Positions 1 to 10,662 of a DNA stretch of 64,000 nt are shown here, piece by piece (position 1 is the first letter of the stretch; every line of letters begins with the position of its first letter). The translations under genes were made by a program, and so were the position numbers. Source of the stretch: Homarus americanus (lineage: Eukaryota; Arthropoda; Malacostraca; Decapoda; Nephropidae); contig NW_024737068.1 of NCBI RefSeq assembly GCF_018991925.1, positions 2,541,658 through 2,605,657 of the forward strand, in the 5' to 3' direction. The notes under the pieces were generated by a model, which had not been told where the DNA came from, ran no database searches, and worked only from the letters and a program-made list of their open reading frames with translations.

Positions 1-4
1 CGAT

Positions 5-613
5 GTGGGGCTGTTGGTTTGTCCAGGGATTGAGACCCAGGGTAAGGGGCAATCGCATGTCGGGTTGTTGGGGATGAATGTGCTGGGGGAGGTTGCGGAG
101 ATCTGGCCGCACATGTATCACTTGTGCAGGGAAGCCAGGAGCACCGCTCAGTGGGAAAATTGCTTGCATGAAGTTAGGCAGTTATGTGCAATAGAGGCCA
201 TCAGCCTGGGGTATTGTATGACAGAGAGGAAGAAAAGCCCAACCATTCCTCCCCGGAGTACTCGGTTGCTGTCAGTATGTGTTCCCTCATTAAGCCAGGT
301 AGCTAACAAAGAAGTAGTGATTGAACCTCTAACAATGGAGCATGAAGGTTGGATGCCTGAGGGTGTGATAGTGTTGCCGACAGCTGTAAGAGTGGTGAGA
401 GGCATGACCCAGGTGTTGGTGGCAAATCTGTCTAAAAGTCGTAGGAAATTGAGGGGCTATTGGCTGATTGGGAAGGTGGTTTCTGGGACGGAAGTCGAGG
501 CAGCCACCAGTGAGGAGGTGTATGTGAGGACAGTTAAACCGGATACCCAACCGGAGGTTAAAGTGCACACAGAGAATATGAATGAGGAACAAAAGCGTGC
601 AGTTAGGGTTTAA
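5..613 (+). pseudogene. pol: Element A: protease C-terminus and linker to RT
   Basis: An open stretch of about 200 codons starts mid-protein at the window edge. It contains LLGMNVLGE near residue 22, which resembles the hydrophobic end of a retropepsin, the aspartic protease that cuts Gag-Pol. The following 150 residues match no catalytic motif and sit where Ty3/Gypsy elements have the linker before RT. The active-site DTG lies outside the window. The frame stops at 611-613, and RT homology resumes in the next open stretch, so the polyprotein is broken here. The protease assignment rests on position and this short motif only. Confidence 0.6.
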
Positions 614-690
614 TAGACGAGTTTAGCAATATTTTTGAAGGGGAGGGCCAGCCCATAGGAAAGGCTATTGGGGTTCAGCATGAGATCCCA

Positions 691-1371
691 GTGACAACAG
701 ACAGGCCAGTTAGGGTGCCATACCGGAGGATCCCTCCAAACCAGGTACCAGAGGTGAAGCAGCACATTAGCCAGCTGCTAGATCAGGGAGTAATCCAGCA
801 TAGTGAGAGTCCGTTCTTTGCCGCCATTGTAGTTGTGAGAAAAAAGGACGGGACGCTGAGATTGTACATTGACTATCGTAACTTAAATAAAGTCACGGCA
901 CGCGATGCGTTTCCTCTGCCTAGGATAAATGAAACTCTAGAATCTCTGACAGGGGCCCAGTTTTTCTCAACTTTCGATCTGGCGGCTGGATATCACCAGA
1001 TAGAAGTAAGACCTTCAGACCGTCCGAAGACTGCCTTTAGCACAAGCTTTGGACACTTTGAGTACAGGCAAATACCTATGGGATTGTCAAATAGTCCGGG
1101 AACCTTTCAGAGATTAATGGAGCGGATTTTAGGGGATAAGATCTTCTCCTCGTTGCTTGTATACCTTGATGATGTGATGGTGTTTTCAAGTACAATAGAT
1201 CAGCATACAGTCAGATTGAGGGAATTGTTTTGCTGGATGAGGGAGAATAACCTAAGATTTAAACCTAAAAAGTGTGAAATAATGGCCTCCAAAGTAAGTT
1301 ATTTAGGATATCAGGTGTCAGCTGAAGGCATCACAGCTCATCCTGAGAAAATTAGGGTAGTAAAAGATTAG
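691..1371 (+). pseudogene. pol: Element A: reverse transcriptase domain
   Basis: The 226-residue stretch is an RT palm-fingers region. It shows RKKDGTLRLYIDYRNLN, FSTFDLAAGYHQI (first catalytic Asp), the FGHFEYRQIPMGLSN box and LVYLDDVMVFS (YxDD with the other two catalytic Asps), then the downstream SYLGYQVSAEGI motif. RT copies the element RNA into DNA in cytoplasmic particles. The arginine expected in the KDGTxRxCID box is present, but the usual Cys is Tyr. A TAG at 1369-1371 cuts the protein at the start of the connection domain, so the product is truncated. The Met at 691 is only the first ATG in the frame; homology begins slightly upstream. Confidence 0.88.
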
Positions 1372-1559
1372 CCAGTTCCTCAGACGGTGAAAGATGTGCG
1401 GTCTTTTGTAGGGTTCGCATCATTTTATAGGAAATTTTTAAAGGTTTTGCCCAAATAGCTGCCCCGCTGCATGCGTTGTTGCATGGGAAATTTAAGTATC
1501 GGATATAAAATGAGTGGGGAGAGGAACAACAACAGTCTTTTGAGAAACTGAAAGACAGG
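1372..1559 (+). pseudogene. pol: Element A: RT-RNase H connection, frameshifted
   Basis: In the frame following the stop, DVRSFVGFASFYRKFL is readable at about 1390-1440; this is the conserved 'SFLGLxxYYRKF' connection motif of Gypsy RTs. Further stops and a frame change separate it from the RNase H domain. The decay is consistent with the rest of the element. Confidence 0.75.
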
Positions 1560-2111
1560 GTGACGCAGACACCGGTGTTGGCTTGCCCAGATTTCACTCA
1601 GGAGTTTATATTTGAGACAGATGCAAGTTTTAGTGGGCTAGGTGCGGTGCTTTCCCAGCGGAAGGACGGCAGGTTGCATCCTGTGTGCTATGCAAGTCGG
1701 GGCCTGAGGAAATCAGAACGTAACATGAACAACTATAGTTCTCGTAAGTTAGAGATGTTTGCACTCAAGTGGGCAGTAGTAGATAAATTCATGGATTATT
1801 TGGAGGGGAAACATATCACGGTCTATACAGATAACAACCCACTCAGTCACCGAGAGAAGGTTAAGCTAGGTGCCGTGGAAAGTAGGTGGAATGCGGATCT
1901 CGAGCAGTTCAACTTTACTATAGAGTACAAGCCGGGAAAAAACAACATTGTTGTGGATACTCTATCTAGAATCCCGACGGAACAGGAGGAAGATAGCGAA
2001 GAAGAGTATACAGCTATGTATGTAGTAAAGGAGAACGGGGCAGGAAGGAAGGAACTGTGGACGATGGATGGGCTGCGTAAGGAGCAAGAAGGCATGAACT
2101 ATATGACATAG
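1560..2111 (+). pseudogene. pol: Element A: RNase H domain
   Basis: The stretch encodes an RNase H of the RT/RNase H type, which degrades the RNA strand of the RNA-DNA hybrid. ETDASFSGLGAVLSQ supplies the first catalytic Asp, SSRKLEMFALKWAV the Glu, and VYTDNNPLS the second Asp. EYKPGKNNIVVDTLSR is the conserved end of the domain; most Gypsy elements have xADxLSR, and here the first residue is Val. About 40 acidic residues follow before the stop at 2109-2111. The frame differs from the RT domain, so the copy cannot make a continuous Pol. Confidence 0.87.
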
Positions 2112-2866
2112 CTGCGAAGATGGTTGGCGAAGAGCTGCCGGAGGACGAGGTACAGATAGAGCTCCAAAATGATGACTTCCGCAAGATGTACCGAGCGAGG
2201 TAATCCCTGATCGTAAGAGAAGAGGTTGTCTGGCATAGAAGACCCGAAGGAAAGAATCTACGGAGGGAAGTGCCAGGGTTATCTCCAAACTTGCAGGAGG
2301 CTTTGATCAGATCCTGCCACGACGAGTTTGGGCATCAGGGGCGAGATCGCACTCTGTTGCTGGTGCAGGAGCGAGGTTTCTGGCCAGGCATGGGAGAAAC
2401 AGTGCGAGACTACATAGCCAGCTGCGAGAGGTGTGGAGTAGCAAAAGATGAAGTGACAAAACCCCAGCTGCATTTAGGGACAATTGAAGCTACCAAACCA
2501 TTAGAGACACTGGCTGCAGATTTCACCTTACTGGACAAGCGGCAAGGAATGGAGAATGTCATGATAATGGTTGACATATAGAGTCCTTACACTTGGGCCT
2601 TTCCCACCGAAGACCAGAAAGCCTCGACGATTGCAAGGATCCTGGTGAATTGGATCTTCCTGGCAGTGGGTACCCCTGAGAGATTGCTGACCGATGAGGG
2701 CAGAAATTTTGGCAGTGCATTGGTCCAATAAACTTGTGCCACCTTTGGGGTGAAGAAAATAAGGACGTCAGCATTTCACCCGCAGGGAAATAGCATGGTG
2801 GAACGGTTCAATAGAACCCTGCACGGTCTGCTGGCTGCCCTAGAGGAAGGGGAAAAGAATAAGTGA
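2112..2866 (+). pseudogene. pol: Element A: integrase zinc finger and catalytic core
   Basis: The clearest part is 2270-2581, with the HHCC zinc finger: HDEFGHQGRDRT, then FWPGMGETVRDYIASCERC. The core begins as LAADFTLLDKRQ (first Asp of DDE). A TAG at 2579-2581 interrupts it. In the same frame, LLTDEGRNFGS (second Asp) and FHPQGNSMVERFNRTLHG (catalytic Glu) follow to about 2860, with two further stops. Integrase inserts the DNA copy into the host chromosome. All three acidic residues are still present, so the damage is from nonsense and frame changes rather than loss of catalytic residues. Confidence 0.85.
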
Positions 2867-3483
2867 CCCGAGCATCTGCAGACAGTGGTGTCACAATACA
2901 ACGCGACTCCGCCCGCCACGACGGGGTTTTCCCCATTCCTGATGTCTTACGGGAGAGAACCAAACCTGCCGTTTACCTTAGGCCAGAGATAGACCCAGAG
3001 CCCATAGATGAGTGGGTGATGGTGATCAGAGACCGGCAAGGGAGGTTGCAGGAGGCCGTGAAGATCAATGTGCGGAGATGCAAGGAAATAAACAGAAGGA
3101 AAAGTGAAGAGAAAGCCCACGAGAGTAACTGGGAAGCAGGCCAGGAGGTTTTGTTGAGAAACAATGTAAAAATAGGTCGGTGTAAGCTCCAAAACCATTG
3201 GTTTGACACAAAATGGCACATTGTCGAGGTCCTAAATCCTAGGCCGGGTTTATACCGCATTGAGCCCAGTGGGGAAGAAGACCTGTACGCGAGAGTGGAA
3301 AACCGGAGCAACTTGAAGGCTGCTCCAGCCCTAAGGCATCCGGGAGACCCGGTGATGGATGAATCTGAAGATGAAGACGAGGGGCCCCCACCCCAGTTGG
3401 GCATGATGAAGAGAAGTAGTTCAGAGAGGTCGATAGAGTCTCCAGCTGAGACACGAAGACGAAGTCGACAGATTACAGTTTAG
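2863..3483 (+). pseudogene. pol: Element A: integrase C-terminal region
   Basis: This 206-codon stretch begins out of frame; the true sequence before about 2950 reads QYNATPPATTGFSPFLMSYGREPNLP in a neighbouring frame. From about residue 40 it is the integrase C-terminus: a basic helix-rich segment, then WEAGQEVLLRNNV and HWFDTKWHIVEVLNPRPGLYRI, a layout like the GPY/F module of Gypsy integrases. The tail is acidic, then Ser/Arg-rich, and ends at TAG 3481-3483. This is the natural end of Pol and there is no env gene after it. Confidence 0.78.
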
Positions 3484-4212
3484 GTGTGCATGGTAATGAG
3501 AAAAAGTACGTTGTCGAGGGTGAGTTGAAGGAGTAATGAGTAGGGCAGAGGGGATTGGAGAGATGGCGAGGTCAGAAATGTGCGTTGAGTAGTGGTTGCT
3601 CTCATGAGCGGGATTGAGAGTACGGTTGTAATGGCCAGTGCCTCACTATTATGGACTGGTACATTTTTAGAGGGTTGGTCTGCCTGCATGGGTTCGGAGG
3701 CGTGGATTGAGTCGATCGTTTAAGACGTGAGAGCGTTCGTTTTGGACTGCGTATTATTATTTTGACACTGGTTCCTGTAAGTTCAAGGGCCAGGCCAATG
3801 GAGAATATGCAGGATTTGGAATTATTTTGACATTGGTTCTCTAAGCTCAAGGGCCAGGCAAAAGGGGAGCGTGTTTGTTCTGGTTGGTTTTAATTTGTTG
3901 ATAAATTCTCTAATTCAAGGACTAGGCAAGAAATGGAGTTACTATCTGCGAGTTGGAATCGTGCAGATTTGAAGGTGGCTATAAGTTGTTTTCTCAGCAC
4001 ATGAGGACAGTGCAGTTTTTCTTTAAGGGGGGTCGAGTTTTAGCGGGAGAGAGAAGGGGAGAAGGGAAGCCGGAATTTGAAGGACGGAAATGCTGCGTTT
4101 AGCACGTTGCAGGTGTGAGGTGCAGTTATTAGAACAAGTCTTTTTAAGGGGGTCGTATGCATGTTTTTCTCAGCACATGAGGACAGTGCTGTCTTTTTTT
4201 AGGGGGGTCGAT
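3484..4212 (+). repeat. Element A 3' untranslated region with internal repeats
   Basis: No coding sequence is seen. Two internal repeat sets are visible. A motif built on TTTTGACA(C/T)TGGTTC plus AAGGGCCAGGC occurs at about 3758-3800 and 3826-3862, with a weaker third copy near 3905-3930. A block beginning TTTTCTCAGCACATGAGGAC and ending in a G-rich AGGGGGGTCG tract occurs at about 3986-4031 and 4163-4210. A third G-rich tract lies at about 4143-4155. Confidence 0.75.
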
Positions 4213-5211
4213 TGTAATATTCAGAAATTTCAGTGTGATATTTAAAAAGGCAATTACCAATAATGGCGATACTGAGTTCAAGGTCAACGGAGGGAGGACA
4301 GCGCTCCCGCAACCGTAGTGAGAATTTCGGGAACTGCGCCCATATGATATTAAGTATACTCTGGCGACTTAATTTGGACGTGAATTATGAAATTAAATGA
4401 CAGTTATTAAATTAAAAGTTAATATAGATCGTCTCCTAGTCTAAAAATGTTACATAAGCCCTAATTAAGTTATTAGTTGTGCGGAAAATAAGTCACTCGG
4501 CCAAGATAGACACCTTGAAGGAACGCTCTCCGAGTCAGTTGCGTTTGAGCGGTCAAACAGACGGGAACCCTGCGTTGGCCAGGAGAAACGGTCACGTAAT
4601 CTGGCCCCTTGGTTACGACATCAGTTAACAAGTAAGTTTTATTCGATTTCAGACAGACCTTAGATAGGGCGGTAGGAACAAACAATGAGTGAGTGACGGT
4701 GATGTGTAGGTTTAGGATATTTATGCACTTAAAAATGGCTAAATATGCATGAAAATATGTAGTAAAACTGGTCAAATATGCACTTATTCCTAAGGAAATT
4801 AATATTAGCAGTAATAAGTTAACAATTTTAACTTATTAGATTCTATAATATAACTTATTTTGCAGTAATTTACCCCAAAGAGTTTACTTTCCCACAAAAG
4901 CTGTGGCTGAGTGAGATCTTTTCATAAAGGATTAAATTAAAGAACACAATGTACTGACAAAATAATTTACTTGATAATACAGAAAAACACCAATACATTT
5001 CCTTATATTAACTGAATGTAGGAATTTGCTACTTTTAAGGTATGTAAAGGAAATATATAAACACTTTCTCGTGTAAGAAGTACCAATACAGTTCCATATA
5101 TTAACTGAATGTAGGAATTTGCTATTTTTAAGGTATGTAGACTAACCTTGTTCAAAATCAATTCTTAAATAACTCCCAAGCTGTCTATGAAAGTGAATTG
5201 CATTTGATTAC
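4213..5211. other. Probable 3' LTR of element A and AT-rich sequence
   Basis: The stretch starts TGTAATATTC directly after a polypurine tract, as expected for a 3' LTR, but the other LTR is outside the window so its end cannot be placed. No gene is seen. A direct repeat pair lies at 4989-5047 and 5082-5139, sharing TTAACTGAATGTAGGAATTT, with a period of 93 bp. Confidence 0.5.
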
Positions 5212-5551
5212 TGTATGTATATTATGTATGTTGTATGTATACCATCTATGTACTCTATATATACTATATATACACATTACTTCTCTAGTCAGTAGCGTGT
5301 GGCAATGCCCCTGTTTCATGTCACCACACGCTTAGATAAATGTGCCTGGCGACATCTGAAGGCTGCTAATGTACCACTTACCACATGTCGCCTGAGAGGT
5401 CAGAGAGAGGTCAGTTGACCCATATAGGAGTGTAGGAACTACCTGCACTTGTAAGTGCACCCTGTATATTTCCGTTGAATAGAACTGACAAAACTCTACA
5501 GGTGTTTATGTTCGCCCCTGTAGTTAGAGCTAAGTACCCTGAACATCTCCA
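5212..5551 (+). repeat. 5' LTR of element C
   Basis: It begins TGTATGTATATTATGTATG, like the element E LTR, and contains the shared blocks AGCGTGTGGCAATG and TGCCTGGCGACAT in the same order. It ends in CA directly before the primer-binding site. The boundaries are inferred from the E LTR because no second LTR of C exists here. Confidence 0.8.
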
Positions 5552-5565
5552 TGGCGCAGTGAGTG
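5552..5565 (+). promoter_or_regulatory. Primer-binding site of element C
   Basis: TGGCGCAGTGAGTG directly follows the LTR end. The same core is used by elements B, E, H and I. It is complementary to a tRNA 3' end of the form TCACTGCG-CCA, with a G discriminator base, which fits a tRNA-Ser type primer. Confidence 0.8.
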
Positions 5566-6105
5566 TCAAGTGATCGATTAAGTGGAAATAAGTGCGTCCG
5601 TGTAAAATCAAGACGGGTAGATCTCCTCCGTCAACTCCGTCATCTGTCGCCATTGTCTCCCCCAGAAATTCGTTTGAATGACCAACGAGTTTTGAGCAGT
5701 GTGCAGTGACCGCAATTTCCTGTGAAGTGTCTTTAAGTGCCCCTCGTGTGTGTGTAGTGTTAAAGTGTGTGTCCTTGTTTTAAAGGATTCACTAAGGTGG
5801 AAGGCTGATATTGGGTATTTGTGAGGAGTGGTGCATCAGCGCGACCTTCCCCGGCTGCCTCGAGGGTAACTCATCCCCCACTGCTCACCCCCCACCACCT
5901 CGCCTCCCTCCACGCTCCACCACGCCTACACACACCAACCCACGGACGAACATACTGACCGCAGTCATTTCTTCATATATATTTTATATATATATATAAG
6001 TTACTTATCTGTGTATTCAATTAATTTTGTTGTCTCAGATCTGGTTGATACGACTGGCTGACCGGTCAACACTGATTTGAGATACAACATACAGATAAAG
6101 TAATT
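5566..6105 (+). other. Leader of element C
   Basis: This 540-bp untranslated leader contains no gene. Its end, with the block GACTGGCTGACCGGTCAACA before the gag start, is shared with the leader of element E. A short (TA)n tract lies at about 5975-5998. Confidence 0.7.
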
Positions 6106-6539
6106 ATGCCCCGGGCCTCACGCAGGGGTGTCCTTAGCGCCCGGATGAGTCAGACGAATGACAGCTCTACAGAGATGGATGATCAGTCAGAGCGCGACAC
6201 CCCACCCTCTCCCAGCACATCTCCCAGCCACACCCCTCGACCCTCAGCCTCGTCCTCAGAGATAATTGCTCTGATGAAGCTTATGAGGGAGGAAAGGCGC
6301 GAGGACGAAGTGAAAAGACTTGCTGAAGACCACCAAAGGAGATTGGAAGATAACGAACGGTTTGCAGCTTTGATATCTAGCCTCACTGCTAATCAAGCCC
6401 TTGGCCCTTCCACTACTCCAGTACCGACTGGCTCAGATACCTCGTCAATGCCCTCTACCAAAGTGGTTGTCCAACCCCCACCCACCTTGAAGTCTGATGA
6501 GACTTTCCAGACTTTTCGTGAGTGGCGGTGGCGGTTTTA
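6106..6539 (+). pseudogene. gag: Element C Gag N-terminus, truncated
   Basis: Gag forms the particle shell around the element RNA. The 144 codons start MPRASRRG and run through a Ser/Pro/Thr-rich segment, a charged helix with EIIALMKLMREERREDE (about residues 53-70), a second charged stretch and a Pro-rich linker. They stop just after TFREWR, where the capsid domain of elements E and H continues (REWRRRWTDY). The stop at 6538-6540 comes from the junction with foreign LTR sequence, not from Gag. The start Met is supported by alignment with the element E Gag. Confidence 0.8.
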
Positions 6540-6641
6540 GCGTGTTGCTAGGGGATACCCAAAGAATGTTCTATACTACTGAGGGTATACACAAACACTT
6601 GTTGTCTTTAAAAGTAGGTTGTATTCTCGTACGTGGTTATA
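6537..6641 (-). repeat. Fragment of B-family LTR
   Basis: The sequence from about 6537 to 6641 matches the first 100 bp (plus orientation) of the element B LTRs at 6857 and 12375, including ATACCCAAAGAATG and GGGTATACACAAACACTTG. It ends at CTCGTACG, where the intact LTRs continue with GGAGATATATA. It directly joins the truncated gag of C on the left and the 23-bp satellite on the right. Confidence 0.85.
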
Positions 6642-6856
6642 CTGGGCCAGGGACTGTTTTATACTCGATCAGGCGACTTTGTTACACTGGACCAGGGGAC
6701 ATTTTTATTCTCGATTAGGGGACTTTGTTACACTCGATGAGGGACTTTGTTATACTCGACCAGGGCCTGTGTTATACTCGATCAGGGAACTTTGTTATAC
6801 TAGATCAGGGGACTTTGTTATACTCGATTAAAGGCCTTTTTTGGACTCGATCAGGG
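6642..6856. repeat. 23-bp satellite, left part
   Basis: About nine units of the 23-bp repeat described at 12781-18947. The order of variant units resembles the segment at about 15885-16030. Element B separates this part from the main array. Confidence 0.9.
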
Positions 6857-7263
6857 TCTAGCGTATTGTCAGATACCCGAAGAATTTTCTATACTACTGA
6901 GGGTATACACAAACACTTGTTGTCTTTAAAAGTAGGTTCTATTCTCGTACGGGAGATATATATACAATAGTAGGACGCAGAAGCCCGTGGTCACGCCACG
7001 AGGACTCTGTCTTCTCTCTTTCTACCTCTATCTATGTATTACTACGCGCTGGCCTGTACAGATGCCAGCATTCACAAGCTGAATACATAATGTATAAACG
7101 TGATAATTTATATACATAATATGGTGCACAATAAATAGAATATTACATAGAATTAATACATGTTCTGTAATACTTTACTATACATAATTAATAAGAGTAA
7201 TATACGAGTAATATAATAATATACAGCTGAAGGTACTACTTTGTGTCCATATATATCATACCA
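6857..7263 (-). repeat. 3' LTR of element B
   Basis: On the minus strand it starts TGGTATGATATATATGG directly after the polypurine tract and ends ...CGCTAGA. The other LTR lacks one of the two G/C bases next to the terminal TG. AATAAA-type signals and AT-rich runs are in the middle. Confidence 0.9.
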
Positions 7264-7278
7264 CTCCCTCCCCCCTAT
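7264..7278 (-). promoter_or_regulatory. Polypurine tract of element B
   Basis: On the minus strand, the stop codon of pol (TAG) runs straight into GGGGGGAGGGAG next to the 3' LTR. Such tracts prime plus-strand DNA synthesis. Elements H and E end in the same way. Confidence 0.85.
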
Positions 7279-8840
7279 ACGCTCATAGTTTCATCTTGAG
7301 CGGACCATTTGTTTCTGAGTCGCTCGGACCTGCGGAGTACTGGGGCAGAAACACAAGGTGGGGATGGATTTACTTTAGAGACATCAACATTAGGGGACTC
7401 AACTGGGGAGGGGTCAACACTAGGCAGCTCCACAGGTCGGAGGAAACGACGGTTCCTCCACCATACTCTACCACTAGGAAGACGCACTTGGTAGTCCCTT
7501 GACCGGCCAATACCCATGACAACCCCAACCTTGTCCCAGCGGTGAGATACCGGATCTTGAATCCTGATCTGCTGGCCGATACTCAACCTGGGAAGGGGGC
7601 GGGCATGACAGTCGTACCGAGCAGCGACATCTGCGGCTCGTTTTGCTGCACGGCGGTCACATTCCTCAGTCTTGGCCTGCCATTCTTGAGAAAAAGACTT
7701 CGGGTGGGCAGGAACACAAGACCTGAGATGATGTCCGTATAGAACCTGGGCTGGGGAGCGTCCGGTGAAGTTCGGGGTGTTGCGTAACTCCAACAAACCT
7801 CGATCGAAGTCCTCGCAGTCGATATTTCCTGAGGGTGACACCTTAAGGATCAGGTGCTTCACAGTCTTGACTGCGGCTTCAGCGTGTCCATTCGCCTGGG
7901 GGTAGTGGGGCGAGGTCACGACATGACGGACTCCCCAACGGTCCATGAAGTCCCGGAACTCGTGGCTGGTGAACTGGGGTCCTCCATCAGTCCTGAGGCG
8001 GAGGGGAACACCAACTTCTCTGAAGTAATGCCTGAAGCTCCGGATGGTAGCAGTAGCCGTTGTATCACTACCACAGGGGACGACAACAGGCCATCCAGAC
8101 AGTCGGTCGGCAATGACGAGGAAGGACTTCCCTGCTACTGCAAAGAAATCGGCCGACACAGACTCGAAGGGTCTTGAAGGGTTGTCGTCGCACATTAAAG
8201 GTTCCTGTTGCTGGCTAGGTTGCAGAATCTGGCACGGTTCACAGGCACGGACGGTACTTGCAATGTCCGCGTCGATTCCGGGCCAAAATACAGTCTGCTT
8301 CGCCCGTCGCTTGGTGGCCTCCACTCCTCGATGGCTGTCGTGAAGGCGGGCCAAGGTACGGCGGCGTAGGGCAGCAGGAATAACTACTCGTGGACCATAC
8401 AAGACGAGGTCTCCATCACAATAGAGGTCCTCGCGTATTTTCCAGTACGGGAGTAGCAATTCATGAAGGTCGTATCGGTTCGATGGAAATCCCTGAGACA
8501 CACAGTCGACGAGCCGGATGTAGGAAGGGTCGGCCCGGGCTGCGGTGCGGAGATCTTCAAGGGTCTTGTCTGCATCCGGTGCTGTAGACTCTTCTGATGT
8601 GAAGACGGCCTTCAATGAAACCACTGACTTGAGGGATGCAGCAGCTGTAGAACACAACATCTCGTCCTCTGGGGTGGGGCGACTGACAGGGGCGCGGGAC
8701 AGGGCATCCGGGATGCACAACAGCTTACCAGCACGCCACACAGCCGTGAAGAGATAAGGCGAGAGCTTCTCTTTCAGACGTTGAAGGCGAGGATTTTCTA
8801 CTGCATCCAAAGAGTAGTGATTGATTATAGGTATAAGGGG
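7275..8840 (-). pseudogene. pol: Element B Pol: RNase H end and integrase
   Basis: This is the 3' part of pol, open for over 500 codons. The first ~20 codons of the stretch (to 8894) are out of frame; homology starts near 8840 with IINHYSLDAVENPRLQRLKEK and ALSRAPVSR. The zinc finger is H185, H188, C218, C221 (HDSHRG...CEPC). The catalytic core has D249 (SADFF), D303 (RTDGGPQF) and E339 (NGHAEAAV), giving a D-D35-E layout. A basic C-terminal region follows, with HRWDKVGVVMGIG and a RRSERLRNK tail. All integrase active residues are intact. It joins RT-RNase H through a frameshift near 8840. Confidence 0.92.
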
Positions 8841-10057
8841 CGATGATCCGTGAAGAGGGTGAAGTGCTGAAGTCCTATCAGGTAGAAACGGCACTTCGCC
8901 ATCGCCCAGACAACAGCCAACATCTCCAGCTCAATCGTGGCATATCGGGTCTCAGCGTCCGTCAGGAACCGGGATCCACACTGAATTAAGCGGAGTTGTC
9001 CACCGCCATGGTCCTGCAGAAGGGCGTAACCAACGCCGTAGAGTCTGGAGGCGTCAGTCTGGAGGACGGTGGGTAGGGCTGGGTCGTAACAGGCGAGGAC
9101 AGGTGGATTCAAGAGGGCCTGCTTGACTCGCTGGAAGGCCTCTTGATGATCTGGGGTCCACAGGAATGTCCTCCTGGGGCTCAGCAGGGGGCGTAACGGC
9201 TGGGCTGCGGCGGAGATGTCAGGTGTGAATTCAGCCAGCTGATTGACCAGACCTAAAAAAGAACGGAGGTCTGTCAGGTTGGCAGGGGTTGGAAAATCCC
9301 TTATTCCACTTACTTTCTCCGGGTCAGTTGCGATGCCTGATGCTGAGAGAGTGTACCCACAGAAGTTTACTGATGGAGCGGCGACTACAAACTTGTCAGC
9401 GTTGAGGGTAATCCCGTACTTTCGACATCTGGTGAGAACTTCATATATCCGGGAGAGGTGGTCACAGTAGTCTTCGTCGTGGAGTAAGATATCATCAACC
9501 ACCTGGACACAATTCGTGACTCCTTGAAGGGCCGCGTCACCACGTTGACAGAATGCATCGCCCGTAGCGGCAAATCCCATGGGGCCTCTGCAATACTGGT
9601 ATCTTCCAAATGGTGTGATGAATGTAGTCAAGTGTTGGTCTTCTTCGGCCAACTCGATCTGCCAATAACCACATAAGGCGTCCATAGTTGTAAAAAACTT
9701 CGCCTTCGGGTCCACACTTCGAACAGCTGCGAAGGGTGTGGGTGAAGGATGGGCTGGATGGGAAACTTGCTGGTTAAGTTTTGACAGATCGGTGGTGATC
9801 CGTACTCCACCACGAAGTTTGGCGACGGGGACGAGAGGGTGGCACCAAGGTGAAGGTTCGTCTCCGGCCGGTTTGATGATTCCCTGAGCAACCATGGAGT
9901 CGAGCTCTTGTCTAACTAGCTCCTTGTAGGCGTGAGGAATCAAACGAGGGGTGTGGATGGCAAATGGTGTAGCACCATCCTTAAGATGAATCTTCATCGG
10001 TGGACCCACCATCGGCTTGAGTGGTGTGGATCCTAAAGATTTCTTATTAACCAACAC
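8825..10057 (-). pseudogene. pol: Element B Pol: reverse transcriptase and RNase H
   Basis: The 410-residue stretch covers RT and RNase H. RT motifs: GVRITTDLSKLN (about 84-95), TTMDALCGYWQIEL with D125, FGRYQYCRGPMGFAATGDAF, and QVVDDILLHDED with D188-D189; the usual Tyr of the YxDD box is Val. The connection motif is LRSFLGLVNQLAEF. RNase H has TDASRLYG (D335), ETRYATIELEMLAVVWAM (E377) and FTDHRPL (D404). All acidic catalytic residues are kept. It is broken at the RNase H end by a small frameshift near 8840 and begins in a different frame from the protease, so another shift lies near 10040-10060. Confidence 0.92.
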
Positions 10058-10662
10058 GTCAGCAAACTCCTTGAGAAGGTAAACTCTGCGTCAGAAGGGG
10101 ACGTGTTAGTAGAGATAGGGAATTCCTTCAACCTGTTGACATGGGTGACCTTTAAGATAGGTTTAGGGAATTCCTTGGAAATAATGGCCAACTCTTGACA
10201 ATGGCCATATGATAAGAGCGGAGTCGGGATACCATTATGAACATCAATCCGGGCTGAGCAAGACTGCTTACCAAAGGTAAGGGTAGCCCAGAAAGATCCC
10301 AAAGCTGGAGCCATCTTGGAACCATCAGCTGTCAGTTTCGTTGTCTGAGGAGGGGGCTGTAGGTTGCACCGGGGTATTCCCAAACTTGCTAAATGTTGTG
10401 GACCAATTACTGAGACGTCAGCACCGGTGTCAGGTAACATCTGAAGACTGGATGACGAGTTACCGTAAGAAATGACGACATTGATGTGCTGGGGCGTCGT
10501 GTCTGTGGAACTACTTACACGACGGCAGGAACGACTGGACACAGCGTCTTGATGCTTGCCAGAAGGAGGGGGCGCGCCAGCACTACCTGAGGATGACTTC
10601 TTGGATCCTAGGTGGCGTCCTTTATGTGTCTTCTTACGACAACATTTGTCATAATGGCCCAC
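10033..10662 (-). pseudogene. pol: Element B: end of nucleocapsid and protease
   Basis: The stretch opens with the end of a zinc knuckle (GHYDKCC), then a Ser/Lys-rich linker, then the retropepsin active site LPDTGADVSVIG (D78-G80), which cuts the Gag-Pol precursor. A hydrophobic segment with GIPTPLLSYGHCQEL and PKPILKV follows and leads into RT. The same order is seen in elements E and H. The last ~20 codons are out of frame with RT. Confidence 0.88.

Larger units (their letters stand above)
1..4212 (+). mobile_element. Ty3/Gypsy element A, left-truncated internal region
   Basis: The order protease end, reverse transcriptase, RNase H, integrase is that of a Ty3/Gypsy pol gene. The element enters from the left edge of the window, so its 5' LTR and gag are not visible. 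The reading frame breaks several times (stops near 1371, 2111, 2581, 2729 and 2863, plus shifts), so it is a dead copy. A purine-rich AGGGGGG tract at about 4201-4207 precedes a TGTAATATTC start that fits a 3' LTR. Its RT has the usual YLDD box, unlike the VVDD box of elements B, E and H, so it belongs to a different lineage. The lineage was not assigned further. Confidence 0.85.
5212..6539 (+). mobile_element. LTR retrotransposon C, 5' end only (truncated)
   Basis: A 5' LTR, primer-binding site, leader and the beginning of gag are present in order, then the sequence breaks off in gag at about 6535. LTR, leader and Gag N-terminus all match complete element E on the opposite strand at 47-53 kb, so C is a second, more diverged member of the same family. 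Everything downstream (capsid, pol, 3' LTR) is missing and is replaced by a fragment of the B-family LTR and the 23-bp satellite. No target duplication can be checked. Confidence 0.82.
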
